Positions 21,917 to 30,769 of a DNA stretch of 63,907 bases are shown piece after piece (positions within the stretch are counted from its first letter, which is position 1; every line of letters begins with the position of its first letter). This DNA comes from Alcaligenaceae bacterium (GTDB lineage: Bacteria > Pseudomonadota > Gammaproteobacteria > Burkholderiales > Burkholderiaceae_B). The stretch covers positions 1 to 63,907 of the forward strand of contig CANCOC010000009.1 of NCBI GenBank assembly GCA_947379755.1. The letters run 5' to 3'. The notes below the pieces were generated by a model, which did not search any database, was not told the DNA's origin, and saw nothing but the letters and a program-made list of their open reading frames with translations. The translations under genes and the position numbers were made by a program.

Positions 21917-22754
21917 GATAGAGCCTGGACTTCAGTGCCACACGCCCTGCCAGACTGGTGAGGGCTTCTTCGAGCCACTGATAGAGCTCAGCATCATCAT
22001 CGTATCTGGCCTGGTTCAGGTTAGATACACGGCCATCTTCGATAAAACCCCAGGCACGACTGCGTTTGTCCCTGTGTTTGGGATCCCAGACGCCAAAAGC
22101 AAAACCGCCTGAGCTCCGGATCAGGGAGAAACATGGAATATCCGTATAACCGTCACCCACAAACACCATCTGATCGAAGGGGACCCGCAGACGATCTTCG
22201 GCAACTTTGCGGTTCACTTCAAAGGGTTTGCCGACGTAGGATGGGCCGACGATGCCTTTTTGAATATGAAACAGATAGCGTGTCTTATCGGTAAAACTGA
22301 CGATGCGACGGGGGAAGGAAATTGAGCCAGAAGCATCATAAATAAATTCAGAAGCCCAGATACCAGTGAATTCATGGGCAATACGGGTGTGTCGCACGAC
22401 ATCGCCGATGCCGCTTGAAATCAGATAAAACTCTAGCTGAACCTGCGGGTGGACCTTTCTGACCTGCTCACGCAAGCGGCTAAACAAGGTCTCGACCCCG
22501 GCATGAAGCGGCAAAGACGCGCCCCATTGCTGCAAGGCTTGCTGCGTAATCGGCGCGTTGCCGCGCTCACGCGAAAGCTGAATCATTTCGTGCAGATAAG
22601 CAGGCACCGGATCCCAGTCCTGTGCAAGCAAGGGATCGACCCGCTGGGTCCAGAACTGCTGGGTATCGACGCCAATACTCTCCAGATAGCCCGAAGTGCT
22701 ATCTGGTGCAAGTGTGTCGTCAAAGTCAAAAATCAGTGCAATCACATCAGACAT
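21909..22754 (-). CDS. HAD-superfamily hydrolase
   Basis: 281 residues. The nucleophile motif is IFDFDDTLAPDS (residues 8-19) and the metal-binding end motif FVGDGYTDIPCF; SSGIGDVVRHT carries the second motif. This is a full Rossmann-type HAD phosphatase with a cap (PVPAYLHEMIQL...). Substrate unknown; the family includes many sugar- and nucleotide-phosphate phosphatases. It starts 45 bases after the Bug receptor and overlaps tadA, so it belongs to the same leftward unit. Confidence 0.8.
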   Translation of the reverse strand: MSDVIALIFDFDDTLAPDSTSGYLESIGVDTQQFWTQRVDPLLAQDWDPVPAYLHEMIQLSRERGNAPITQQALQQWGASLPLHAGVETLFSRLREQVRKVHPQVQLEFYLISSGIGDVVRHTRIAHEFTGIWASEFIYDASGSISFPRRIVSFTDKTRYLFHIQKGIVGPSYVGKPFEVNRKVAEDRLRVPFDQMVFVGDGYTDIPCFSLIRSSGGFAFGVWDPKHRDKRSRAWGFIEDGRVSNLNQARYDDDAELYQWLEEALTSLAGRVALKSRLYRG

Positions 22755-22799
22755 GGATTCAGTCCGTCTGCCAGGGAATCAGTGATTGTAACGACCCAT

Positions 22800-23792
22800 T
22801 TACTCTTTGATTCCGAGTTCGCGAATGATTTGGCCCCATTTGGCACCATCGCGCTCCATGTAGACCCTGACTTGCTCAGGTGTTGAGACCTTCAGATCAA
22901 CACCTTTTTTAGCAAGATCTTCTCTGAGTACCGGATCAGCACCCACTTTTTGCATGGCCGCCTGCAAGGTTGCCATGATCGACGCAGGCGTTTTTGCGGG
23001 TGCCAGCAACGCAAGCCAGAACACTGCATCAAAGCCTTTGGTGCCAGTGGCTTCGTCCACCGTTGGCAGATCTGGCAAAGTACTGATTCGCTCTGATGTC
23101 GATACAGCAATGCCTTGTGTACGTCCTGCGGCCAATAAAGGCAGCGCTTCGTTGGTTGCAGAAAACATCATCTGGATCCGGCCACCAATCAGATCTGTCG
23201 CAGCAGGTGCTCCTCCCTTGTAATGGATCACCACCATTTTCAGACCAAAAGTCTTGATGAAGTATTCTGCGGCCAAATGGTTGATTGAACCCATTCCAGA
23301 GGTACCAATTGCATACTTGTCTGGATTCGCACGAATCAGCGCAATCAGATCTTTCAGGTTTTTAACCTTCAAATCCAGACTGGCCTGCAGGACAAAGGCA
23401 GACGTAATCATCATCGAAACCGGTGCAAAATCCTTTTGCGGATCGTACTCAACCTTGCCTTGCAGCACGGGATTGATCACGACTGAAACAGGCGCTGCGT
23501 ACAGGGTATAACCATCAGCTGCTGCGCGCGCCGCATAATTACTCGCGAGCGTGGATGCTGCACCGGCCTTGTTTTCAACAATCATCGTCTGACCGAGCTC
23601 ACGCCCAAGTCGCTCAGCGATCGCACGACTTGAATTGTCACTCACACCGCCGGGAGGATATGGCACGACAAAGCGGATAGGCTGACTCGGATACACATCC
23701 TGACCTTGCACGGCAAGGGGCACAACCCCGGCAAACATCAGCAGGCCGAGTGACACGCATAAACGTATCACCCCAGGTTTTATTTCAATCAT
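22800..23792 (-). CDS. Bug/TctC-type periplasmic solute receptor
   Basis: 330 residues with a signal peptide (VIRLCVSLGLLMFAGVVPLAVQG) and the Bug signature YPSQPIRFVVPYPPGGVSDNSSRAIAERL; the GTSGMGSINHLAAEYF segment is also typical. Bug proteins bind carboxylates or amino-acid-like solutes and serve tripartite tricarboxylate transporters, although most are orphans in Burkholderiales. No TctA/TctB genes are near, so this is an orphan receptor. It starts 42 bases after the HpsN-type dehydrogenase with GGAGACAAG at the right distance, suggesting that both handle one substrate. Confidence 0.88.
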   Translation of the reverse strand: MIEIKPGVIRLCVSLGLLMFAGVVPLAVQGQDVYPSQPIRFVVPYPPGGVSDNSSRAIAERLGRELGQTMIVENKAGAASTLASNYAARAAADGYTLYAAPVSVVINPVLQGKVEYDPQKDFAPVSMMITSAFVLQASLDLKVKNLKDLIALIRANPDKYAIGTSGMGSINHLAAEYFIKTFGLKMVVIHYKGGAPAATDLIGGRIQMMFSATNEALPLLAAGRTQGIAVSTSERISTLPDLPTVDEATGTKGFDAVFWLALLAPAKTPASIMATLQAAMQKVGADPVLREDLAKKGVDLKVSTPEQVRVYMERDGAKWGQIIRELGIKE

Positions 23793-23834
23793 CTTGTCTC
23801 CATTATTTTTGTGTGAGATGAATGCGTGAAGATA

Positions 23835-25157
23835 CTACTTAAGAGGGGGCACAGGTTGATACCAGGGCACATTGCCACGGTCACCATAGCGACGTACCCT
23901 CAGGTTGGCCTGCTCACCATGTCCGGCAAAGTTCTCCATATGACACAAGCGCGAACAATACTCACCAATCAGTGCCGAGGCGGCATCCGTTGTGACACGT
24001 TGATAGGTACATGTTTTAAGGAACTTACCCACCCATAAACCACCTGTAAAGCGTGCGCTGCGCTTGGTCGGCAAGGTGTGATTGGTACCAATCACTTTGT
24101 CACCAAAGCTGACGTTCGTCCGGGGACCAAGAAACAAGGCACCAAAGTGCGTCAGTCCATTGAGAAAGACATCAGGATCACGGGTCAGCACCTGGACATG
24201 CTCAAACGCCAGTTCATCGGCCTTTGCAATCATTTCTTCAATCGTGTCACAGACAATGACTTCACCGTGCTCCGCCCAGGATACGCGTGCAATCTCTGCA
24301 GTTGGCAGGATGGTGAGCTGGCGCTCGATTTCAACCATTGTCGCGCGTGCCAGCGTTTCACTATTTGTCAAAAGAATTGAAGGAGATGTAGGACCGTGTT
24401 CAGCCTGTCCAAGCAAATCTACAGCGCACATTTCTGCATCTGCAGAGTCATCAGCGATCACAAGTGTTTCGGTGGGACCGGCAAACAAGTCGATTCCCAC
24501 ACGACCAAATAACTGACGTTTGGCTTCGGCGACAAACATGTTGCCCGGTCCGACGAGCATATCAACGGGGGCAATTGATTCCGTCCCAATTGCCATGGCA
24601 CCTACTGCCTGGATACCGCCCAGTACGAGAATTTCGTCAGCACCAGCAAAGTGCATTGCTGTCACAATGGCTGGATGGGGCGCACCCTGAAAAGGCGGTG
24701 CGGTGGCAACAATACGCTTGACGCCTGCAACTTTTGCTGTCAAGACACTCATGTGCGCCGACGCAATCATTGGATATTTGCCTCCGGGCACGTAGCAGCC
24801 TACTGCACTCATGGGGATATGTTTATGGCCCAGTACAACGCCAGGAATTGTTTCGACTTCGATGTCCTTCATGGAATCGCGCTGTGCCTGGGCAAACCGG
24901 CGAATCTGCGTCTGAGCAAACTGGATGTCTTCGATTTCACGGGCAGATAACTGCTTGACTGCTTTTTCAATATCCGACTGGCTCAAACGAAATTCGCTCG
25001 GCTCCCAATGGTCGAATTTAGAAGACATTTCGCGGACGGCTTGATCGCCCCGCTGCTCGATGTCAAGCAGCAGACCTTCAACTGTTGCACGTACTTTTGC
25101 ATCAGCCTCAGCCACCGCAGCCGCATCTTTACCACGCTTTAAATATCGAACAGCCAT
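23835..25157 (-). CDS. Histidinol-dehydrogenase-family enzyme, HpsN type
   Basis: 440 residues from ATG 25157 ([15 protein letters not shown]), which has GGAGAC upstream. Zinc and catalytic residues of the HisD family are present ([39 protein letters not shown]). The segments [16 protein letters not shown] and [18 protein letters not shown] differ from biosynthetic HisD and recall the sulfopropanediol 3-dehydrogenase HpsN, a comparison made from memory. No other his gene is nearby; the neighbour is a solute receptor. I therefore favour a catabolic NAD-dependent alcohol dehydrogenase over a histidine-pathway enzyme. Confidence 0.8.
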   Translation of the reverse strand: MAVRYLKRGKDAAAVAEADAKVRATVEGLLLDIEQRGDQAVREMSSKFDHWEPSEFRLSQSDIEKAVKQLSAREIEDIQFAQTQIRRFAQAQRDSMKDIEVETIPGVVLGHKHIPMSAVGCYVPGGKYPMIASAHMSVLTAKVAGVKRIVATAPPFQGAPHPAIVTAMHFAGADEILVLGGIQAVGAMAIGTESIAPVDMLVGPGNMFVAEAKRQLFGRVGIDLFAGPTETLVIADDSADAEMCAVDLLGQAEHGPTSPSILLTNSETLARATMVEIERQLTILPTAEIARVSWAEHGEVIVCDTIEEMIAKADELAFEHVQVLTRDPDVFLNGLTHFGALFLGPRTNVSFGDKVIGTNHTLPTKRSARFTGGLWVGKFLKTCTYQRVTTDAASALIGEYCSRLCHMENFAGHGEQANLRVRRYGDRGNVPWYQPVPPLK

Positions 25158-25169
25158 TATCCGTCTCCA

Positions 25170-25194
25170 GCAGGCTTTCGCCTGCAATTTTTTA
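25170..25194 (+). terminator. Hairpin with T-tract on the plus strand, in the leader of the HpsN-type gene
   Basis: GCAGGC TTTC GCCTGC (25170-25185) followed by AATTTTTTA on the plus strand has the shape of an intrinsic terminator, but no plus-strand gene precedes it. In the leftward transcript the same bases form a six-pair stem with a GAAA tetraloop directly before the ribosome site of the dehydrogenase gene. Confidence 0.5.
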
Positions 25195-25254
25195 TCTGTA
25201 AATACGTATGAAGTACGATTTTGCAGCAGAGTCGCCTCTGCACGCAACCGTTGA

Positions 25255-26484
25255 TTATGCTGGAATGATGATATCTGAGGTTTGAGGATACAAACATCTC
25301 ATGGATTCGCGGGTAGCGTCAATACAACCTCCCTGCGCATAGACACCACCAGGATCACGATACCGCATCATGCGCTTCATAATGCGGCTGACTTCAGTCG
25401 GGTCGCGCAGCGACTGCTCCACCCGTTGTTCAACAATGGACTCGTCCATGATCAGCTTACCCGTGCAATCCTGTGCGACACCATGTCGCCAGTGATAAAT
25501 TTCCAGACACTTTGTCACCAGCGTATATGGCGTTTTACGCTTCCAGAAATTGTTAAAAAGGCCTGCACCCAGGTAATACAACCAGGAGCCTTCATACCCC
25601 ATCACATCGGAAGAACGTTCATGCGGATTACGAAACCAGATCCGCTCTCCTGGCACGTAGTATTTCAAAGGGAGGGGATCGCGAATTGAACCATATTCGC
25701 GTAAAAATACAGCTTGAAATTCCTCGGACATCATTGCGCGTCGACTCCAGCGGGCCTCAAGCTGTGCGTGCAAGAAAGGATGCACTTCACGTAACTCGAG
25801 TGCCAGTGCAAGCAGCAGAATGTACTCCGACGCCCTGAAACATGAAAATGTATAGGTCACACCCGATAGTGCCGGCTGGATAGTATGGACCAGGGCATCA
25901 ATAATCGAGACGTCAGGTAGCAGTGTAAAACTTGTTTCGGGTCGATAGGTCCAATACTCGCGTGGGCGTTCAAGCCCCTCTGTATCAAAGGATAACTCAG
26001 CCTGACGTGCAGCCTGAGCGGCAAAACGCCTCACCCTGATTCCCGATTCGAGTTCCTGGACACTCGGAAAGCAAAACGCAACCGGACTACGCGCCATTGC
26101 CAGCAAAATTTCGAGATCAAGATCTGTTGCACGATTCAATACATCAAGACAGAGAGCGTGCGAAATTCCTGTGGTGTCGAAACCCGGAGTAATGTCTATC
26201 AACTGTGCAGACGCACTCAGGTGGACGGCCCATTGGGCAGCAACCTGACCATATTCAATATTCAGGTAAGCTTGGGCAGAAAGCCTGCAGGCAAGAGTCG
26301 TCAATTGAGCGGCAGCATCCCGTGCATGCAAATCATTGTCAAAGTAGACAAGAATTCCACCGGAATGCAATATGGACTTCTGCGCAAGCTGCACGAGGTT
26401 CATTTCTTTGATCACACTTTGAGTTTTATCAGCCACAACAAATGATCGTCTATAGTCGTAAACCCCAGAATGAATTGAAATCAT
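25255..26484 (-). CDS. Unknown protein with a degenerate bacterial-transglutaminase-like C-terminal half
   Basis: 409 residues, not firmly recognised. No signal peptide or membrane segment is seen. Residues 1-170 have no known motif. Residues 178-340 resemble B. subtilis Tgl as I recall it: [19 protein letters not shown], then a cysteine (Cys215, [15 protein letters not shown]) where Tgl has its nucleophile, then [12 protein letters not shown] and [11 protein letters not shown] for GDxxYFKNP and GENVILLG. The Tgl Glu and His positions appear to be Ser and Phe/Asn here, so activity is doubtful. Starts at 26484 or Met28 (26403); the latter leaves more room for the promoter of the divergent methyltransferase gene, only 27 bases away otherwise. 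It precedes the HpsN-type gene by 97 bases. Confidence 0.6.
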   Translation of the reverse strand: MISIHSGVYDYRRSFVVADKTQSVIKEMNLVQLAQKSILHSGGILVYFDNDLHARDAAAQLTTLACRLSAQAYLNIEYGQVAAQWAVHLSASAQLIDITPGFDTTGISHALCLDVLNRATDLDLEILLAMARSPVAFCFPSVQELESGIRVRRFAAQAARQAELSFDTEGLERPREYWTYRPETSFTLLPDVSIIDALVHTIQPALSGVTYTFSCFRASEYILLLALALELREVHPFLHAQLEARWSRRAMMSEEFQAVFLREYGSIRDPLPLKYYVPGERIWFRNPHERSSDVMGYEGSWLYYLGAGLFNNFWKRKTPYTLVTKCLEIYHWRHGVAQDCTGKLIMDESIVEQRVEQSLRDPTEVSRIMKRMMRYRDPGGVYAQGGCIDATRESMRCLYPQTSDIIIPA

Positions 26485-26511
26485 TCAAATTTAAATCACT
26501 GTACCTTATCC

Positions 26512-27363
26512 ATGACCACAACTGAAATTCGACCTGAACAATCCATTGATTTGCTCAAGGCTCTGCACATCCTGACGCGTGATGGCAAGATGAATCAGGA
26601 TAGCCGACGCAAGCTCAAACAAGTCAATCATCTTTTTCAGTTCATTGAGCCGATGCTCAAAAAACTCAAGGATATTCATCCCGGGTTTTGTGTCGTCGAT
26701 CACGGAGCAGGCAAATCCTATCTTGGATTCATTCTCGTCGATCTATTTCTGCGTCACCATGCACCAGATGCAACGATGATTGGCATTGAAACGCGACCCG
26801 AGCTGGTCGCCAGTTCTGAAAAACTCGCCAGCCAACTTGGCTTTAAGCAGATGCGGTTTTTAAACCTTTCTGTGGCAGACTCCATCACTACACCATCACT
26901 ACCCGAACAAGTCGATATGGTGACAGCACTGCATGCCTGCAATACGGCGACCGATGATGCAATTCGCTTTGGTCTGGCCAAACAGGCACGTTATATGGTT
27001 CTGGTGCCCTGTTGTCAGGCAGAAGTGGCTGCAGTACTGAGACAACAAAAAGCACAGCAACTTAAAGACCCGATTGCAGAATTATGGCGTCATCCGATTC
27101 ACACGCGAGAGTTTGGCAGTCAACTGACGAACGTACTGAGATGCCTTCAATTGCAGGCACATGGCTATCAGGTCACCGTCACAGAACTCGTCGGCTGGGA
27201 GCACTCAATGAAAAACGAACTGATCATCGCAGAGCACCAGGGACCTCCCAAACAGGATGCAATAGACAGACTGCAGGCTATTCTTGACAGACTGGGACTG
27301 GATGCTCTCAAAGAACGGTTTTTTCTTCCCTTGCAGACATTACCGGCACGAACAGAGGCATGA
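26512..27363 (+). CDS. SAM-dependent methyltransferase-like protein
   Basis: 283 residues. A helical N-terminus (residues 1-55) leads to a Rossmann methyltransferase: VVDHGAGKSYLGFILVDLFL (SAM loop), IGIETRPELV (acidic residue after strand 2), VTALHACNTATDDAIRFGL and VLVPCCQAEVAAVL. The paired HAC and CC motifs are like those of the METTL25/TRM13-related family, some of which act on RNA or protein; the substrate here is not known. The last four bases overlap the next gene as ATGA, indicating translational coupling. Confidence 0.75.
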   Translation: MTTTEIRPEQSIDLLKALHILTRDGKMNQDSRRKLKQVNHLFQFIEPMLKKLKDIHPGFCVVDHGAGKSYLGFILVDLFLRHHAPDATMIGIETRPELVASSEKLASQLGFKQMRFLNLSVADSITTPSLPEQVDMVTALHACNTATDDAIRFGLAKQARYMVLVPCCQAEVAAVLRQQKAQQLKDPIAELWRHPIHTREFGSQLTNVLRCLQLQAHGYQVTVTELVGWEHSMKNELIIAEHQGPPKQDAIDRLQAILDRLGLDALKERFFLPLQTLPARTEA

Positions 27364-28238
27364 CAATGCGAGTATGTATCGCTGGCTGCGGAGATCTGGG
27401 CTCACGTGTGGCCCACACCCTGCTTGAAGATGACGGCAACGAGGTCTGGGGTCTGCGACGCCACCCGCCCGCCAGTGCGAAACCAGACATGCCTGCAGAA
27501 ACTGGTGTTCCTGCTCACCCACGCATGCAATGGATTGCTGGGGATATGACACGTCCGCAGACCTTGACTGACTTGCCCGCAGGGATCACTCACCTCATTT
27601 TTACAGCAGCTCCTGGAGAGCGCAGCGAAGCCGCCTATCGTGCAACCTACCTTGCAGGGCTGCAAAATATCGTCAAGGCGATCCAGTCGCCCGCATTGAA
27701 GCGGATCATCTTTATATCCTCGACAGCAGTGTACGGAGATCACGGCGATGAATGGGTGACTGAAAACACACCCGTTGATCCAAAAGGATTTAACGGACAA
27801 GTGCTTTGTGAAGCTGAACAATGGCTGGAGCAGCTACAACACAGCACTCATATTTCCACGATCAGTCTGCGACTGTCCGGGATTTATGGGCCAGGCCGTA
27901 CGTATTTGCTAGATCGTTTGCGCCAAGGACTTGCGAGCGCAGCAACCCAGCCCGCGCACTGGGTCAACCGCATCCATATCGAAGATGCAACGGCTGCAAT
28001 AGTCTACTTGCTCCAGTACCGTCAGCCCCAGTCGGTTTACCTTGTCACGGACAGCACGCCACTTCCCATGCGGACTTTGTACGAGGCGCTTGCACAACTT
28101 GTAAATGGCCCTATCCCTCCAGAGGGTGCGCCACCCAGAGGAGTGGGGAGCAAACGCCTGAGTAATGCTCGTCTGCTGGACACGGGTTTTGTTTTTAAAT
28201 GGCCCGATAGCCGCAAGGGGCATGCTGCCCTGCTCTGA
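27360..28238 (+). CDS. NAD(P)-dependent epimerase/dehydratase-like protein (YeeZ type)
   Basis: 292 residues. The nucleotide-binding motif is CIAGCGDLGSRVAHTLL (residues 5-21) and ISSTAVYGDHG with a tyrosine is in the position of the SDR catalytic region; the C-terminal half binds an unidentified substrate (LRLSGIYGPGRTYLL). Proteins of this type are annotated as SDR or YeeZ without known reaction. The ATG overlaps the methyltransferase stop; Met3 is another possible start. Ends one base before the convergent greB stop. Confidence 0.8.
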   Translation: MTMRVCIAGCGDLGSRVAHTLLEDDGNEVWGLRRHPPASAKPDMPAETGVPAHPRMQWIAGDMTRPQTLTDLPAGITHLIFTAAPGERSEAAYRATYLAGLQNIVKAIQSPALKRIIFISSTAVYGDHGDEWVTENTPVDPKGFNGQVLCEAEQWLEQLQHSTHISTISLRLSGIYGPGRTYLLDRLRQGLASAATQPAHWVNRIHIEDATAAIVYLLQYRQPQSVYLVTDSTPLPMRTLYEALAQLVNGPIPPEGAPPRGVGSKRLSNARLLDTGFVFKWPDSRKGHAALL

Positions 28239-28796
28239 TTAGGCTTCGGGATAGATAATTTGCAGAATATCGAGGTCCTGCACGCCACTCGGGGTACGCA
28301 AGGTGACCGTATCACCTTCCCGTCCCTTGATAAATGCTCTTGCAACTGGTGAAATCCAGCTGATTTTGCCATTCAGCGGTTCGGCCTCATCCACACCAAC
28401 GATGGTAATGGTGTGCTCCAGTCCTTCTGGATCACAATACACCACCGTTGCCCCAAAAAAAACCTGATCCTTATTGGGCTGCGCGCTGGGATCCACCACT
28501 TCGGCAATCTCAAGACGTTTGGTCAGAAAACGCATCCGCCGATCAATTTCACGCAGGCGTTTTTTGCCATACAGATAGTCGCCGTTTTCAGAGCGATCGC
28601 CATTGGAGGCCGCCCAGGAGACGATCCTGACCATCGCGGGACGCTCCTCAAGCATCAGCTGCGCAAGCTCTGTACGCAGGGCTGCGTAGCCTGCTGGCGT
28701 CAGGTAATTGCGGGTGCCAACAGGCAACGGTGCCGCCTGGGGCAGATCATCTTCATCGTCTTCCCCGTCCTGTTCTTTAACAAAAGCTTTATTCAT
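28239..28796 (-). CDS. greB: Transcript cleavage factor GreB
   Basis: 185 residues. After an acidic, probably disordered N-terminus (EQDGEDDEDDLPQAA), the coiled-coil domain starts at TPAGYAALRTELAQL and carries the acidic tip ASNGDRSENGDYLYGKKRLREID, which reaches into the RNA-polymerase channel. The C-terminal FKBP-like domain ends with VQDLDILQIIYPE. GreB rescues backtracked polymerase by stimulating RNA cleavage. It is about 25 residues longer at the N-terminus than E. coli GreB. Convergent and directly adjacent to the YeeZ-type gene. Confidence 0.93.
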   Translation of the reverse strand: MNKAFVKEQDGEDDEDDLPQAAPLPVGTRNYLTPAGYAALRTELAQLMLEERPAMVRIVSWAASNGDRSENGDYLYGKKRLREIDRRMRFLTKRLEIAEVVDPSAQPNKDQVFFGATVVYCDPEGLEHTITIVGVDEAEPLNGKISWISPVARAFIKGREGDTVTLRTPSGVQDLDILQIIYPEA

Positions 28797-28837
28797 TTGT
28801 GTGCATGGATTGACATCCCGATTCGAAGATATCCGTC

Positions 28838-29686
28838 TTAAACAAGCCGGCTCCAGACTGGCACAAGGTCGGCAGGCAGTGCGGGCATACTGCCCAGATC
28901 ATGTCGGCTTTCGGTTGGACTATGGAAATCCGAGCCAGACGAGGCCATAAATCCGTAATCCCGTGCCACTTGCGCATATTTGCCGTATTGATGAGGAGCA
29001 TGGCTGCCTGTGACCACTTCGATCGCCTCACCGCCCAAGTCCTTGAAGGCATCAAAAAAAGCACTGAATTGCACTGGCGTGTAATGATAACGTCCCGGAT
29101 GGGCAATCACGGCAACACCACCTGCAGAATGGATCCATTGGACGGCAGCCTCAAGCTTGGCCCATTGCATGGGTTCGTGGGCCGGACCATCGTCACTCAG
29201 ATAACGATCAAAGACAGACTGCACGGTCGGACAAAAACCAGCCTGCACCAGATAACGGGCAAAATGCGTGCGGCTGATCAGTTCGGGGTTGCCGGCAAAT
29301 GACAATACACCCTCAAACGCACCAGGCATACCGAGCGCCGCAAGATTGTCACCGATCCGGCGTGCGCGGTCTGCTCGTCCAGCGCGTGTCGCACGCAGGC
29401 CGTCTGTCAGTTCGGGATGGTCTGTATCAATGCCAAGACCCACAATGTGGACCGTCTGCCCTGCCCAGGTCACTGAAATCTCGACGCCACCAAGATACCC
29501 CATTCCAAGTGACTCAGCGGTCTGACGCGCAAGTGATTGACCGGAGACCTCATCATGATCAGTAAGAGACCACAAGGTCACACCCCGCTCAAAGGCACGG
29601 CGTGCAACTGCGTCTGGTGTCAGGACACCATCTGACACTGTCGAATGACTGTGCAAATCCACTGTCAGGGCTGGTTTATCTGGCAT
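28838..29686 (-). CDS. PHP-domain phosphoesterase (RNase AM/YciV type)
   Basis: 282 residues from ATG 29686 (MPDKPALTVDLHSHSTVSDG). The PHP metal motifs are DLHSHS (residues 10-15), SLTDHDEVSG, VIAHPGRY, and SGSDFHSP near the C-terminus. Relatives hydrolyse 3',5'-nucleotide bisphosphates or trim 5' ends of RNA (YciV/RNase AM). The upstream part of the open frame, back to 29842, lies inside the hydrolase gene and is not homologous. It overlaps the upstream hydrolase by 11 bases, so the two are co-translated. Confidence 0.88.
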   Translation of the reverse strand: MPDKPALTVDLHSHSTVSDGVLTPDAVARRAFERGVTLWSLTDHDEVSGQSLARQTAESLGMGYLGGVEISVTWAGQTVHIVGLGIDTDHPELTDGLRATRAGRADRARRIGDNLAALGMPGAFEGVLSFAGNPELISRTHFARYLVQAGFCPTVQSVFDRYLSDDGPAHEPMQWAKLEAAVQWIHSAGGVAVIAHPGRYHYTPVQFSAFFDAFKDLGGEAIEVVTGSHAPHQYGKYAQVARDYGFMASSGSDFHSPTESRHDLGSMPALPADLVPVWSRLV

Positions 29687-30608
29687 ACAAAAATCCCGCC
29701 ACGGCCTCGATCTGATCGTGGGCCATAAAAGTAGGTGCGTGTCCGACGCCTGCAAACTCCACGGCACGCGCACGCGTATTGCGCTCAAGCATCTGTTGCA
29801 TGGTCTGGGGAGATAACAGATCGGAGTCCTGGCCACGCACAATCAGAATCGGAGCCTGGATGGACGCATAGGCCTGCCAAAGGATCTGTTCACCTTGCGC
29901 AGCAGTCTCGGGGGTCATTGCCTTAAACGGTACAGCAAGCCCCAGATCGTAATGCTTGACCCATTTGCCCGCCAGTTCAATATAGGTATAGCGCGTCAGT
30001 TCCTGCCATTGCTCTTCTGTGTGGGGGCCAAAAGACGCTGCAGTTGTTTTGACGTAGGTAACGGCATCATTAAAACTATCAAAACTGACAGGTGTACCAA
30101 CATATTCACCAATTCGGTCTAGTGAATCAGGTTCGATGTGAGGCCCCACATCGTTGAGCACGATTTTATCGAGTCTGACACCGGTAGAAGGTAATTCCTG
30201 ATAGGTCTGGGCGGGCGTCGGGATGGTTTGCAGGCTCTGTGCGTAGGCCATTGAACCAGCATAGGCCAGGCCGATCAGGCCACCCATCGAGGTTCCAACC
30301 CAATGCAGTCGCGAAGGCTGCAAGCGGGCAATCAGGCTCACCATGTCCGCGGCGTACTGAGGGACGGCATAAAACATCGGATTGGCCAGGCGGTCAGACA
30401 AGCCTCTACCAACGACATCAGGACACACTACACGAAAATCCTTGGACAATCGCTGGGCCAACGCATCAAAGTCTCGCCCAGTACGCGTCAAACCGTGCAC
30501 ACACAAAACTGTATCGGGATTTTCCGGATCACCCCATTCGTAGTAGGCCATGCGGTGCAAACCCGCCGGGCTACTGCAGGTGACCGCTTTGAGTCGGGGT
30601 GAAATCAT
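29676..30608 (-). CDS. Alpha/beta-fold hydrolase
   Basis: 310 residues from ATG 30608, chosen for the GGAG eight bases upstream; the frame is open to 30656. The fold shows LCVHGLTRTGRDFDAL (oxyanion hole), the nucleophile elbow HWVGTSMGGLIGL, an acid near VRGQDSDLL, and the histidine in GVGHAPTFM. Substrate unknown; an esterase or C-C hydrolase is possible. Translationally coupled to the PHP gene downstream and divergent from the patatin gene, 161 bases away. Confidence 0.88.
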   Translation of the reverse strand: MISPRLKAVTCSSPAGLHRMAYYEWGDPENPDTVLCVHGLTRTGRDFDALAQRLSKDFRVVCPDVVGRGLSDRLANPMFYAVPQYAADMVSLIARLQPSRLHWVGTSMGGLIGLAYAGSMAYAQSLQTIPTPAQTYQELPSTGVRLDKIVLNDVGPHIEPDSLDRIGEYVGTPVSFDSFNDAVTYVKTTAASFGPHTEEQWQELTRYTYIELAGKWVKHYDLGLAVPFKAMTPETAAQGEQILWQAYASIQAPILIVRGQDSDLLSPQTMQQMLERNTRARAVEFAGVGHAPTFMAHDQIEAVAGFLYAR

Positions 30609-30769
30609 GACTGAGTCTCCGGATTGTCCTGACTTCCATTGTAGTGTTTTATACAAACCGGGACAGCAGTCTTACCGGCAACGCAAACAACAATCGGTTT
30701 ACATAGAGTCCTGAGTCTGAATATCGTTACTATCGCTCTACTGAAAACTTCGCTGGATCGCATTCACAT

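Noticed and set aside
23835-25157. Biosynthetic histidinol dehydrogenase (hisD).
   Set aside because: No his genes nearby, HpsN-like segments, and a solute receptor as partner make a catabolic dehydrogenase more likely; not excluded.
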